This document shows positions 12,681-23,601 of a DNA stretch of 64,000 nt, one piece after another. How positions within the stretch are numbered: position 1 is the stretch's first letter; each line of letters opens with the position of its first letter. The stretch is from Sipunculus nudus (Eukaryota; Annelida; Sipuncula; Golfingiida; Sipunculidae). The stretch is from NCBI GenBank assembly GCA_026874595.1, contig CM049318.1, positions 42,078,456 through 42,142,455 on the forward strand. Reading direction: 5' to 3'. The notes beneath the pieces were generated by a model. It was given only the letters and a program-made list of their open reading frames with translations. It ran no database searches and had not been told where the DNA came from. The position numbers were made by a program, and so were the translations under genes.

Positions 12681-13019
12681 CAGAAAATGTTTTCTGCAGC
12701 AGTTAGACCGTCAAAATAATTGGTTCTCTGACACTTCCGATATCACAAAACTGATTAGGGAATATATAACCGACGCATGTGGTGGTCCAGCTCTTTATAA
12801 TTACGCGTGTCTTTTATATCGGATTCCTTGCCATAAAAAAGGTGCAATCTACATACACAGATAAAGAGAGTTTAACTGAATATTTCCATCCAAGTTGTTT
12901 TAAGGTTTATCAAAGTATTTTAAGACGAATTATGAGATGACACTGACACAGCTTTATTGCTGTTTCATGGGATGAAACTTGCCTAACACTGAAACGGCGA
13001 AAACTGACACACCCCTATA

Positions 13020-13100
13020 AGGATATAACCTCTCCATGGGTGTATAACATCTCAATAAGGGTATAACATCTCCATAAAGGTATAACATCTCGATAGGGGT
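13020..13100. repeat. 19-bp minisatellite
   Basis: TATAAC words recur at 13024, 13043, 13062 and 13081, an exact 19-bp spacing. The unit resembles TATAACATCTCCATAAGGG. About four copies. Confidence 0.85.
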
Positions 13101-14152
13101 ATTATAACTGCATACAGGAAAAAGTTGAAATTTATACACATTTAACAGAATATCTGAATCGTTATACAAATATTGATATTTTATACACGATCAGTGTACC
13201 ATGGCTGCCATACGGTATGAACCTTTACTGAGAAACATATCCTGGATTACGGACGGGGAAGTTTAATGTACATGTACTGTGCTCAATATATCAGGGGTAC
13301 CAGCGGGATTGGTAAATGTTGTATAGCCGGCTTAACAAGATATCCATACACTATTGTCTCTCAGATAGGCCGCAGTGTTAAATATGCACATACAGGAAAC
13401 TCTTAATGAAAATAACCCTCTGCAAAAATTCTAGGAAAATAAATCTCCAAAAAGAAAGGTATATACAGTCAGCAACTCATTTAATAGATTTGATCCGGCA
13501 GACTTAACAAATTCGCTTGAGACAATACAGGTGGCAAAATAAATTTGAAAGATTGTTAATGGCGATAATAAGGAAAACATACTGATTTGTTTTAAAATCC
13601 AATGCATCGAAGCACAAGGGGCACGAATGCAGGTTATTTTATCTTTTAAAAGGCTTTGTCTCCACACTACTGTGGGACATCAGGTTAATTAAATTTTTAT
13701 AGAAATTTGAAAACACTGTTGGTAACCGTTCTGTGATATATGTGAAATCCAGTGTGTGACAACCCGATCTTAAGCGGGCCGCTAACCTATATGACTTTCA
13801 GGTACATGTATTTTTTTATCAGAGTTAAAAGTTTTTTAAGAGTTGAAGAAGAGTACAGAACCCCTGTTGTACTGACTATATCCAAATAAATATTATATAA
13901 ATTTTCCCTGAAAGATTCTCACGAATGGAAAACATTGTTTAAGCTTAGGGTGACTGTTATCCCTCACCGAACAGCAAACGTGAGGCAAATTAAACATTTG
14001 TCGAGACGATCCTCCGGCCAAGTAGCCAGTGTGTGTATGTTGCAGTTGAAACTTGTAATGGATTCCTTTATCAGGTAATGCACCAAACGCACTTTGATTT
14101 TGTTTTAAATATCATCTAAAACTTGCGATTGATGAGAACTGCTAAAGTGAGG

Positions 14153-14155
<3 letters not shown>

Positions 14156-14187
<32 letters not shown>
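14156..14187. repeat. (CA)n microsatellite
   Basis: An uninterrupted CA dinucleotide run of about 32 bp. Confidence 0.95.
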
Positions 14188-14188
<1 letters not shown>

Positions 14189-14984
14189 GAAATCTAATTC
14201 TTTGGTAACACATAGACAAAATATACTTTATCACTGTAATTTGTGATACATGCTTACATGATATGAATCATTAGTATCAGAAGCAAAAACACAGAATGGT
14301 GAAAAACATTTAAAAAAAGGAATTCTTACGCCTATAGTGTTACTCTAGAGGGGCTATAAAACATAAAAATTACATTCAATTGTCAAAACAATGAAACAAA
14401 TCTGTGAGTCTATTTAAGATTGTAGCATGGTGCCTTAGACGTTTCCCTGATGCTTTACCAGGAGGATGCACGCATAGCCTTAGATTGATACTTTGTATAG
14501 TTTAAATGAATACTAGAGGTAGGGTAGAAACTGATGGAAACCACAAATGAGAAACGAAATTTTTCATTTTCTACAGAATCTATATTTGTTCGAGTGAACA
14601 CTTCTTTTTATGTGCTGACAAATATAAACTCATGACCAATGATAAAATCACCCCTGTAGTTATTCATGTGAAACATAACAGCACAAACAATCCAACAAAC
14701 AACATCTGAGAGCACGACTAATAAATCTTTTGTTAATCACACAGGGATTCATCTGAAAGAGAATGAGCGTAACTATCCATAACAATCAGCAGTAACATTG
14801 ATAGAAAAAAAAGATAACTGCACCATAACAAGAATCTCAGGAGACATGTGGACACGAAATCTCGCAGTTTCAGATTTTACGACAACGATAGCATTCTTAC
14901 ATGCAGCCAATAGCATTGTCTCATATTAACAAAAGCTAGGCTTCATCTGGCCGTCGCTGTCGCTACCCCGGCCATGGGCACGAG

Positions 14985-16316
14985 ATAAATACCAATTAAG
15001 AATGAAAGCTGCACAGTGGATGAAGACAAATGGTATAACAAATGAAAGCCGCACAGGGGGTGTAGACAAAAAAAGGTATTACCAATGAAATCCGTACAGG
15101 AAATGAAGATAAAAAGGGTATTCCGAATGAAAGCCCCACAGGGGATGTAGACAAATGGTATTACGGATGAAAACCACACAGGGAATGTAGACAAATGGTA
15201 TAACGAATGAAAGCCGCACAGGGGATGTAGACAAATGGTATTACGGATGAAAACCACACTGTGAATGTAGACAAATGGTATTCCGAATGAAAGCCCCACA
15301 GGGGATGTAGACAAATGGTATTCCGAATTAAGCCGCACAGGTGATGTAGACAAATGGTATTACGGATGAAAACCACACAGGGAATGTAGACAAATGGTAT
15401 TACGGATGAAAACCGCACAGGGTTTGTAGACAAATGGTATAACGAATGAAAGCCGCAGAGGGGATGTAGACAAATTGTATTACGAATGAAAGCCGCACAA
15501 GGGATGCAGACGAATGGATTTACGAATGAAACCGCACAGGAGATGTAGAAAAATGGCATTACGATAGAAAGCTGCACAGGGGATGTAGACAAAAAGGGTA
15601 TTACGAATGAAAGCCGCACAGGGGATGTAGACAAATGGTTTTACGAATGAAAGCCGCACAAGGGATGCAGACGAATGGTTTTACGAATGAAACCGCACAG
15701 GAGATGTAGAAAAATGGCATTACGAATGAAAGCCGCACAGGGGACGTAGACAAAAAGGGTATTACGAATGAAAGCTGCACAGGGAATGTAGACAAAAAGG
15801 GTATTACGAATGAAAGCCGTACAGGGGATGTAGCCATGGTATTACGAATGAAAGCCGTACAGGGGATGTAGACAAATGGTATTACGAATGAAAGCCGCAC
15901 AATGATTGTAGACAAATGATATTACGAAATAAAGCCGCACAGGGAATGTTGACAAAAAGGGTTTATCGAATTAAAGCCACACAGGGGATTTAGACAAATG
16001 GTATTACGAATGAGAGCCGCACAGGTGATGTAGACAAATGGTATTACGGATGAAAACCGCACAGGGTTTGTAGACAAATGGTATAACGAATGAAAACCGC
16101 ACAGGAGATGTAGACAAATGGCATTACGAATGAAAGCTGCACAGGGGGTGTAGACAAAAAGGTTATTACGAATGAAAGCCGTACACGGGATGTAGACAAA
16201 TGGCATTACGAATGAAAGCTGCACAGGGGATGTAGACAAAAAGGGTATTACGAATGAAAGCCACACATGGGATGAAGACATGGTATTACGAATGAAAGCC
16301 GTAAGGGAATGTAGAC
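14985..16316. repeat. 40-bp satellite array, block 1
   Basis: About 33 tandem copies of a 40-bp unit: ACGAATGAAAGCCGCACAGG then GGATGTAGACAAATGGTATT. A divergent unit group with GGGATGCAGACGAATGG repeats about 160 bp apart (15501 and 15662), a four-unit block. On the minus strand the consensus is free of stops in all three frames. Because 40 is not a multiple of 3, reading rotates through the frames and gives apparent proteins of up to 157 residues (FVYIPCAAFIRNT-like). These are best explained as satellite artefacts. The block ends at the AGAC target site at 16313-16316, where the LTR element begins. Confidence 0.95.
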
Positions 16317-16333
16317 TGTTACCGGGTGCACAT
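16317..16333 (+). repeat. first 17 bp of the split 5' LTR
   Basis: TGTTACCGGGTGCACAT lies directly after satellite AGAC and directly before the T-run that is the LINE poly(A) tail on this strand. It matches the start of the 3' LTR (TGTTACGGGGTGCATAT) at 15 of 17 positions. Its last 14 bp also form the left copy of the LINE target duplication. Confidence 0.85.
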
Positions 16334-16469
16334 TTTTTTATTGACAAAACAGTAACATACAAAAAAAAAAAAACTGGCACCAAAGCGTGCTGTTCACATA
16401 AAAAAAAACTCAGACATCACATACATTACAATACATTGATTATACATACATACACAAACGATCTTATGA

Positions 16470-19400
16470 CATATATTCATGTGGATTGATAACATCTTCC
16501 TCTGTTCCCCTTTTATTATTTTCTATTAAATCCCAAATCAAACGCAATTTATTTTTTTTTCAATGGTCAGAGGACATTCTATCTTTTGCTGATAATTCAT
16601 ATGATTTTTAAATTGATCAATATTTAACTTATGTGATTTTTCTGTCTTGTAAATGTTATATTTTCCATGTAAAAGGATTTTGCTTTCTTTCTTACTTTCC
16701 TTATATGGTATACCTAATACTACATTTTTTCAGTAATTATCTCTGCATCAATATTATAATAATTTCTTATTTCATTCCAAAATTTTTGGACAAAATCACA
16801 ATTAAAAAATAAATGTGAAACATCTTCAACCTGATTATTACAATATCTTCAATAAGGATCATCTGATATCCCATATTTATAAAGTTTTCCTTTAAGGCAA
16901 AGGTAATATTTTATATTGAAATTCACTAATTTTTCTATCTTTGCACAAATTTCCATTTGTATAAAGGACACTCCATTCTTCTTATTTTCCATTATACAGG
17001 TATCCATATTTATCCTTAGATATAACACTATTTAAATTTACTTTTCCAACATAATTTTCATATGCTTGTTTTGATATAATATTTTTAACCTCTCTAGTGC
17101 CATTTTTGATTTTACATTTAACAGTGGTAATATCTAATAACTTGTACTGGTCGTCAGTATGGTATTCAATATGACCAAACGACCTTTTACACTGACTTGC
17201 TACAGTAATTAAAATTTTATTTTGGCCATTCTCTTGATAAATGTCATTTACGAAAATAAGCCCAGCCTCATATAAGCTTTTTGAGAAAAAAGGTTTTTTT
17301 TTTCTAGTTATTCTTAAATTATTCCAAACAATAGGGCTCATTAAATCCACTGAACGAATCTCTTTCCAGTTCATAAACACTTAAGACATAACATTCTGGT
17401 ATTTTATCCTTCAAATACTCTTGACTATAATCACTTTGTAACAATAATTCTGTTCCCCCAAACCTATCACAAAAACTATCTAAAAGAAATTTCCAGTCCT
17501 TTTCTGAGCTGTCTATATATCTTTTTAACCACATTATTTGCTGCCCTTTAATGAAACTTTCAATGTGAAGCATATTCATTCCCCCTTCTTCATATGGTTT
17601 TATCAACAAATTTCTCTGTACTTGACCTCTTTTTTGTCCATTCCGAATAAAAAGCCACATAATTTTACTTAATCTCTCCAATAAGCTTTTTGGCACAACT
17701 AAATTGCAAATAAGATGATTTGACTTGGAGAAACATAACGATTTTGTTATTAAGATTCTACCAGATAATGATAAATCCCTCTGCTTCCAGATATTAGTGA
17801 TTTCATAAATACTCTTAATTTTAGGTTCAAAATTATTTTCTTTTATTAATTCATTGTTATTTGACATGTATGTTTCTAACATTTGAACTCCTTTCAACCA
17901 TCTTAAGCCTATAAGTTGATCCTCACAATTTTTTAAATTCCCTAACCACATTGCTTCTGTCTTTTCTTTATTCATTTTTAAACCAGAGTATTTCGAAAAC
18001 TCTTCAAATATTTTCAATACTTAAGTTACAGATTCTATATCTTTTAATATTAATGTAATATCATCAGCATACAGCACCAATTTTAATTCCTGATCTTTAA
18101 ATTTAATACCTTTTATATCTGGATTATATCTAATATTAATTGCAATTATCTCTAGGCACAAAATAAACAGGTAGGATGACAATGGATCACCCTGTCTAAC
18201 CCCTCTTTTCACATCAAAGTACCCTGATGAATATCCATTATTTATTACACATGCCTCTACATTGCTATAAAATAGTTTTACCCATTTTATCAAAGATTTC
18301 TCAAAATTAAAACTTTCTAGGGCTGTATATATAAATCTCCATTCTAATGTATCGAAAGCTTTTTCATAATCGATTGTAAGTAATATTCCACTCTTCTTTT
18401 TATCATCAGTATAAAACATAACATCTAAAATAGTTCTGATTGCTTCTGCTATTGATGTATTTCTCATAAATCCATATTGGTTCCTATGTATTAATTCTGA
18501 GATAATGTTTTTGACTCTAAAAGAAATAGCTTTTGTCATGATTTTATAATCTATGTTTAGTTAAGAAATAGGGCATCAATTTTTTATATAAGATCGATCC
18601 TTTCTTTTTTTCTATCAGAGTTAACACTGCTTGTCTCTGTGAAGCTATTAAACCTTCAGTATCCATAGAAAAATTAAAGCTGTTCACCATTATATCTGCT
18701 AGCTGCCCCCAGAAATAAATGATAAGTTCAGACGTAATCCCATCATTACAAGGAGACTTGTTATTTTTTAAACTCTTTGCTGCTTTATAGCATTCTTCTT
18801 TTGATAAGTATCCTTCACAGTGCTGATGTTCTTCCAAAGTTAATTTTGAAATATTATTATTCCTGAAAAATAAACTTTGAGCAATATTTTCGGTACCAAT
18901 GTTCTTAGATGAGTATAATTTTTCAAAAAAAGTTTTTTTTTTGTCGCCAAGTATACCTCTTTTCCGTAGGGTGCTTTATTCTCCATATATCTTGCAAATC
19001 TAATTTTGTTTGAGTTTTCGTAATTTCATCTACTGCTCTAGTCCTATTGTAAATTAGTCCACCTTTCTTATCCATTTCTGTCAACACTGTGTTCCAATCT
19101 CCTCCAATTATAATATAATGATCTTGATCTAAATTTAATTCCTCAATTTCCTTATAAACTTTCTTGTAAAATAAAACTTTTTCCTGTCATCATTAGGGGA
19201 ATACATATTAACAACTACATATGAGTATTTTTCAATATAAAATTTCAAAATTACAAATCTTCCATCCTTGTCTTTAACTATAATTAAATTCTCTAAATTA
19301 AGACCATTTGAGATAAAACAGGCAACACCTCTACTATGATTTGACCCATGGCTCATTACTGTTTTCCCTCTCCATTCATTTTTTCCATTTGTTTTCATCA

Positions 19401-19519
19401 TTACTTTCACTACAAGTTTCTTGAAAATATGCTATACTAGCTTTATGTTTTCTTACCCAACTGAAAATAGCCCTTCTTTTCTTATAATTTCTCAGGTCAC
19501 TGACATTCATACTCAACAT
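16470..19519 (-). pseudogene. LINE ORF2 (endonuclease-reverse transcriptase), frameshifted
   Basis: Reading begins with an ATG at about 19519 (MLSMNVSDLRNYKKRRAIF..AYFQETCSE), the start of an APE-type endonuclease. The middle of the domain (SHGSNHSRGVACFI, VVNMYSPND) lies at 19410-19135. The RT follows: SLKNNKSPCNDGITSE (18.8-18.5 kb), HRNQYGFMRNTSIAEA, DYEKAFDTLEW, GVRQGDPLSSYLF, then the catalytic LYADDITL (18.54-18.02 kb), then FSKYSGLKMNKEKTEAMWLG (below 18.02 kb). A C-terminal segment with EDVSHLFFNCDFVQKFW (about 16.8 kb) resembles the zinc-binding tail seen in this group. At least two frameshifts (near 18540 and 17330) and one in-frame TAA (18021-18023) interrupt it, so it is dead. It would nick target DNA and prime reverse transcription if intact. 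Confidence 0.85.
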
Positions 19520-19995
19520 TTTTATATTAAAATTAAATATAACACTAAAAGTAAGCTCGTTTTCATAATACTCAGCTCAATGATTAACCATACTCTATTA
19601 TCAAAATTCTGCTCCTTAAATAACAATAATCCGTTATCCATACAAAAATACACATCTTCATAAGCGTACATAATGACTATAAAAATAACATTTAACCCTG
19701 CATCAGGTATAAATATTACTATACTGCTACCCCACGTTTCCTGATATTGTTACAACACACAAACAGCAAAACATAAATGTCTCTGCACAGAGTTTTGAAT
19801 AAAGATAAAAATATTGTTCACATTCATTAATTTGTTCATCTAACAACTGAATGTGCAGATTCATCATCGAGTTAATCGCTAATGCAAGTAGCCCGATATG
19901 CACCTTGTACCGACATGGCCGGCCCCCACATCTTATGACATGCAAGTCTTTGTTGTTTATCATCATCATTGTTAACACCTGAATCTATGTACCAA

Positions 19996-20052
<57 letters not shown>

Positions 20053-21479
20053 TCATTAAGCTTAATACTCTTGATCATTTATATGTATATTATTTATGTC
20101 AATAAACAACCATTTGTGGACCTAAACTTCTGACGCTCTGTTCGCTTAAAATTGTTGTTATATTATTTTTTTTTAAATTTATTTTTACTATACAGATGAA
20201 GTTCGGCAAAGTTTAGGATGTATAACTTAACTATAAGCATTAATTAAATTAAATATACATTAAGTACTATTAATTGATGCAACTTTTTTTCAAATGATGC
20301 ACTGAAAAGTATAAACTGATAATTATAAAAATAATACCAATAATTAAATTTCTATTCCAGCATTATCATTAATCCATGGCCCTCTATGATCAGAAAAAAA
20401 AGAAGTAGAACTTATGATTCCAACTACACTCTACATAAAAAGGGGGGGGGAGGGAGGAAACCAAGAACCCTGATCACCCCCACCCAAAACCCGAGAATCC
20501 CGAAACATATTTATTTGAAATATAAATACTTACAATACTATATAATTTATAATCTGTGCGGACCATGCCAGATTTTCAAAATTAATGACCAATCATATAG
20601 TAAGAACTGATATACATACTAACGCCGGACAAGTAACAATAACACTAAACTCTATGTAATTTAGTGTAAACAGGTCTCTGTCGTAAAACAAGTTCACTTT
20701 AATACCAAAAACATAAACTTACTGTAAATTTTAAAGACTTAAAATATGAAAGTCCATACCCATGTGTCCATATTCTGGTGAATGAAGTCAAACATTTTCT
20801 TTGTTTCCGGTTAGAAATAACCTGAAATCAAATAAAAAATCAAATAGAGGCAATTAATTACAGATCTTAACCAGTCTCTAGTGATTTAGTCCTAGTTAAC
20901 CACAATCCTTTCTTTCCTATCCGGAATACCCAAGTTGGGGAAAAATAGTCTTCCTAACTTCCCGTTAATGGCGCTAGTAGATCTGAGACCCCAAAGAATT
21001 CACCTAGTCAACCACTGCGTAGTCTATTCATTAATGCTGGGCCGCTTGTAACGTTAATCTTGTTTGAATGTGTATAAACGTTCAGGTTTCAGTCTTTTCA
21101 TTATATTTGGCAACTGTTCATTCAATAGCGACTTTTTTTCCAACCAACCAACCAAAAGAAGTATACGCTCATCGAGCAGCTACAGGTTGCTGCGGTCAAA
21201 ACCTCAGCCCTGTGCGCTCCTTAAGCATGTTCTCTGAGCCAACAGTCGCAGTGCCACGCCAAGCCAAGCAGGGAGCCGCAGAGGGCGCCACTGCCCATCT
21301 CGAGCCGTTGTCCATTTTAGAAAACTACAGCATCCACAGCCACTAAGCCAGAGGCAACCCACATTCCCTCCACCGATCCCAGCAGCGGAGACCCAGCCAT
21401 GCCATTCGAGAGCCGAACTCGATCCTGTGAACGACATTGCTTTGAGACTCATAGCCCTTGTACTTGCGGTTTCGGCCAT
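19520..21479 (-). other. inter-ORF region of the LINE, possible later insertions
   Basis: About 2 kb between ORF1 and ORF2. It holds a (TA)n run at 19999-20046, a G9 run near 20442 and otherwise AT-rich sequence without motifs. Part of the region just below 21480 may be the decayed ORF1 C-terminal extension. A spacer this long is not usual for L1-type elements, so a secondary insertion is likely, but I could not find its borders. Confidence 0.4.
19999..20046. repeat. (TA)n microsatellite
   Basis: Uninterrupted TA repeats inside the inter-ORF region of the LINE. Confidence 0.95.
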
Positions 21480-22382
21480 TTGGACCGTTTTAACCGGGTT
21501 TCCCCGGTTATGCAAGTTTTTAGCAAGTTTTTTCGTCATCGGCAAAACTTGTTTTCCTTCTATAATTAACTTTCCTCTCACAAACTTGACCTTCAGACCG
21601 TCTTTGTGTGCTCTATTCAATTGTGGTATTGCCCTTTTCTTTAGCTCGAGGTCCATCTTTGTTAGGTCTTCAGTCACAACATTCCTACCCTCTGTTCCTC
21701 TCCTTTTAGTCTTATAAAGAACTTCACGTCTTTCCTCTCTGCTGAAAACCTCACAATTATCTGTCCATCTCTGTTATCATTTCTTGGACCAGTCCTGTGT
21801 ACCACCTCTATTTTCTCACTGATCTCATCTGCTCGCCCCGCTCCCAGTTGTTCTAACCTTTCCACGGCTTTCTGACGAACATTTTCACCATTTTCTTCTT
21901 TCACTTCACCCTTTTTATCCGGAAATAAACTCACGGCTATGTCTTTCAAGCTGATTAATAGCTTCATATGAGTTCTTTTTGAAAACCTCAAGTTCATTTT
22001 GACATTTCTCCACTTTTTCCTCCAGGATTTGAACGTTTTGCTCAAGTTTGATTTTTCTTCATTAATGTCTTTCACCTACTGTTGAGTAAATTCATGACTG
22101 GCCTGAAATTCTCCAATTGTTTTTAATTTTTCTTCAAAATCTGACCTTATTTTCCGACATTCTGCCATAATTCCTTCTTGTACTTTAGTAATAAGTACTG
22201 TCAGGTGCGACTCGAGGTTCCGTCACACTGTCATGGCCGGTATCAGTCATTTGCATTGTCCCAGGGGTAGGGGGTAAATTTTCCTCTTGTTCACTGGGGA
22301 AATATGTTTCAATTGTCTCTAGTGACTCACTTTCACTAACCTTATCTTCCGCTTTTCCAGTTCTCCTACTTGACTTCGGCAT
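21480..22382 (-). pseudogene. LINE ORF1 (L1-type RNA-binding chaperone), frameshifted
   Basis: Starts with MPKSSRRTGKAEDKV at 22382. A low-complexity acidic N-terminus leads to a coiled-coil-like stretch, visible when frames are followed across shifts (EQNVQILEEKVEKCQNELE). Next comes an RRM-like block (KIEVVHRTGPRNDNRDGQII, VRFSAERKDVKFFIRLKG) and a C-terminal domain (DLTKMDLELKKRAIPQLNRA, HKDGLKVKFVRGKLIIEGKQ). This order is the L1 ORF1p trimer/RRM/CTD architecture, which in known elements coats LINE RNA. At least two frameshifts and an early stop near 22185 break it. It lies upstream of ORF2 in the same orientation, supporting one element. Confidence 0.8.
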
Positions 22383-22498
22383 ATTTGTCCTTGTTTGTAA
22401 TTAAGTCCAGCACAATTAACAAATTTCAGTGGAGACCTAACTCGCCACGTATTTACTCCACCATGTTGGTCACGTGACTCTTCCTACGGGGTACACAT

Positions 22499-22638
22499 AA
22501 AAGCGGACCAAACTGCCTTACTAGTAAAGCTTGCTTTTCTAGAGAAGCGGTTGGAACGTCGGACATGTGCGCCACCGACTTGAGTTCGACTCCCCCAGCG
22601 GCCAAGTATTTTCCCCTAAAAACGTTGTCTTCGTAACA
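22499..22638 (+). repeat. remainder of the 5' LTR
   Basis: After the right copy of the LINE target duplication the LTR continues with AAAAGCGGACC and ends TTCGTAACA at 22638. It aligns along its length with 22758-22893 but retains about 24 bp around GAGTTCGACTCCCCCAGCGG that the 3' copy lacks. It contains a box A-like TAGAGAAGCGGTTGG (22540) and a box B-like AGTTCGACTCC (22583), 43 bp apart. Confidence 0.8.
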
Positions 22639-22641
22639 AAA

Positions 22642-22659
22642 TGGGGGCTCGTCCGGGAT
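22642..22659 (+). other. tRNA-Pro primer binding site
   Basis: TGGGGGCTCGTCCGGGAT is the exact 18-nt complement of the conserved 3' end of tRNA-Pro including CCA. The same primer site is used by several well-known LTR elements. It begins 3 nt after the LTR end, the expected position. Confidence 0.93.
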
Positions 22660-22745
22660 GACGGTAAATTTTGTTGCCCAGGGAATAAGCTGACCAAAGT
22701 GTGACTCCTGGGATAATTAGTCTTGTTCTGATAGCAGAAAGCTCT

Positions 22746-22757
22746 AAAGAGGGAGTG
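22746..22757 (+). other. polypurine tract of the miniature LTR element
   Basis: AAAGAGGGAG followed by TG lies immediately upstream of the TGTTAC start of the 3' LTR. This is the expected site for plus-strand priming. Confidence 0.8.
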
Positions 22758-22893
22758 TGTTACGGGGTGCATATTAAAGCGGACCGAATTGCCTCGCTAG
22801 TGAAGCTTGCTTTTCTAGCGAAGCGGTTGGAACGCCGGACATGTGCGCCACCGACTTCCCAGTATTTTCCCTGAAATCTTCGTCTTCGTAAAA
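22758..22893 (+). repeat. 3' LTR of the miniature element
   Basis: Begins TGTTACGGGGTGCATATT and ends TCGTAAAA (the 5' copy has TCGTAACA). It is followed by the AGAC target duplication and then by satellite ACAAACGGTATTACG. It is 136 bp long against about 157 bp for the reconstructed 5' LTR, because of an internal deletion of about 24 bp that removes the box B-like word. Confidence 0.85.
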
Positions 22894-23405
22894 AGACAAA
22901 CGGTATTACGAATAAAAGCTGCAAAGGGAATGTAGACAAATTGTATTACGAATAAAAAGCCGCACAGGGTATATAGACAAATGTTACTACGAATGAAAGC
23001 CGCACAGGGGATGTAGACAAAAGGGGATTACGAATTAAAGCCGCACAAGGGGATGTAGACAAAAAGGGTATTACGAATGAAAACCGCACAAGGGGATGTA
23101 GACAAAAAGGGTATTACGAATGAAAGCCGCATAGGGAATGTAGACAAATGCTACTGCGAATGAAACCGCACAGAATATGTAGACAAATGGCATTACGAAT
23201 GAAAGCTGCACAGGGGGTGTAGACAAAAAGGGTATTACGAATGAATGCCGCACAGAGGATGTAGACAAATGGTATTCCGAATAAAAAGCCGCACAGAGGA
23301 TGTTGACAAATGTTATTACGAATGAAAGCCGCACAGGGGATGCAGACAAATGGTATCACGAATAAAAAAAACCCACAGGGGATGTAGACAAAATGGTATT
23401 ACGAA
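22894..23405. repeat. 40-bp satellite array, block 2
   Basis: About 13 more copies of the 40-bp unit in the same orientation as block 1. They begin exactly at the AGAC target duplication. With the intervening element removed, block 1 and block 2 join as one array. Units here are more variable, with AATAAAAAGCC and CACAAGGGGATG variants. Confidence 0.93.
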
Positions 23406-23569
23406 TATAAAGATGAAACTGATCAGATATCTTTACTTTATTATGCATTTACCCTCTGTCTGTATGTCTGTGTGTCTATCCCTCTCGCTCTCATTAAATC
23501 AAAATCTATGATTTTTTTATAGTGTTTCTTAATGATTTACTTATATATCTAATTATATCCCCCTCTCTT

Positions 23570-23601
<32 letters not shown>

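Larger units (their letters stand above)
12681..14984. other. unique sequence between satellites
   Basis: No gene recognised. It holds a small 19-bp minisatellite at 13020-13100 and a (CA)n run at 14156-14187. Other frames are short and without known motifs. Confidence 0.5.
16334..22484 (-). mobile_element. L1/Tx1-like LINE, nearly full length, decayed
   Basis: A minus-strand non-LTR retrotransposon with a short 5' leader of about 100 bp (22383-22484), ORF1 (about 22382-21480), ORF2 (about 19519-16470), and a 3' end AATAAAAAAA (16333-16345 on the plus strand as a T-run). The flanks TACCGGGTGCACAT (16320-16333) and TACGGGGTACACAT (22485-22498) match at 12 of 14 positions and are read as its target site duplication. 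Coiled-coil/RRM/CTD ORF1 plus APE-type endonuclease and RT in ORF2 is the L1 superclade layout. The RT wording resembles the Tx1/L1 lineage. The 2-kb stretch between the ORFs is longer than I would expect and may hold a later insertion. Confidence 0.8.
16317..22893 (+). mobile_element. miniature LTR retroelement (TRIM-like), split by a LINE
   Basis: Removing the L1-like insertion leaves an element of only about 410 bp: 5' LTR (16317-16333 plus the part resuming near 22499 to 22638), a 3-nt spacer, an exact tRNA-Pro primer binding site (22642-22659), about 85 bp of non-coding interior, a polypurine tract (22746-22755) and a 3' LTR (22758-22893). The LTR starts TGTTAC. It ends GTAACA in the 5' copy and GTAAAA in the 3' copy. 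The flanks repeat AGAC (16313-16316 and 22894-22897), a 4-bp target duplication typical of retroviral-type integrases of the Ty3/Gypsy group. There is no gag or pol, so it is non-autonomous. TRIM or SMART-like is the nearest known category. The LTRs look roughly 88% identical, so it is not very recent. The copy is internally consistent on both flanks, and the satellite reads through when it is removed. Confidence 0.85.

Noticed and set aside
21068-21717. Plus-strand frames at 21068-21346 and 21427-21717
   Set aside because: They are antisense shadows of the LINE ORF1 remnant, whose RRM and CTD motifs read on the minus strand.
22539-22772. 77-codon minus-strand frame over the LTR and primer site
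   Set aside because: It runs antisense across LTR, PBS and PPT, which explain the sequence fully. No domain is seen.
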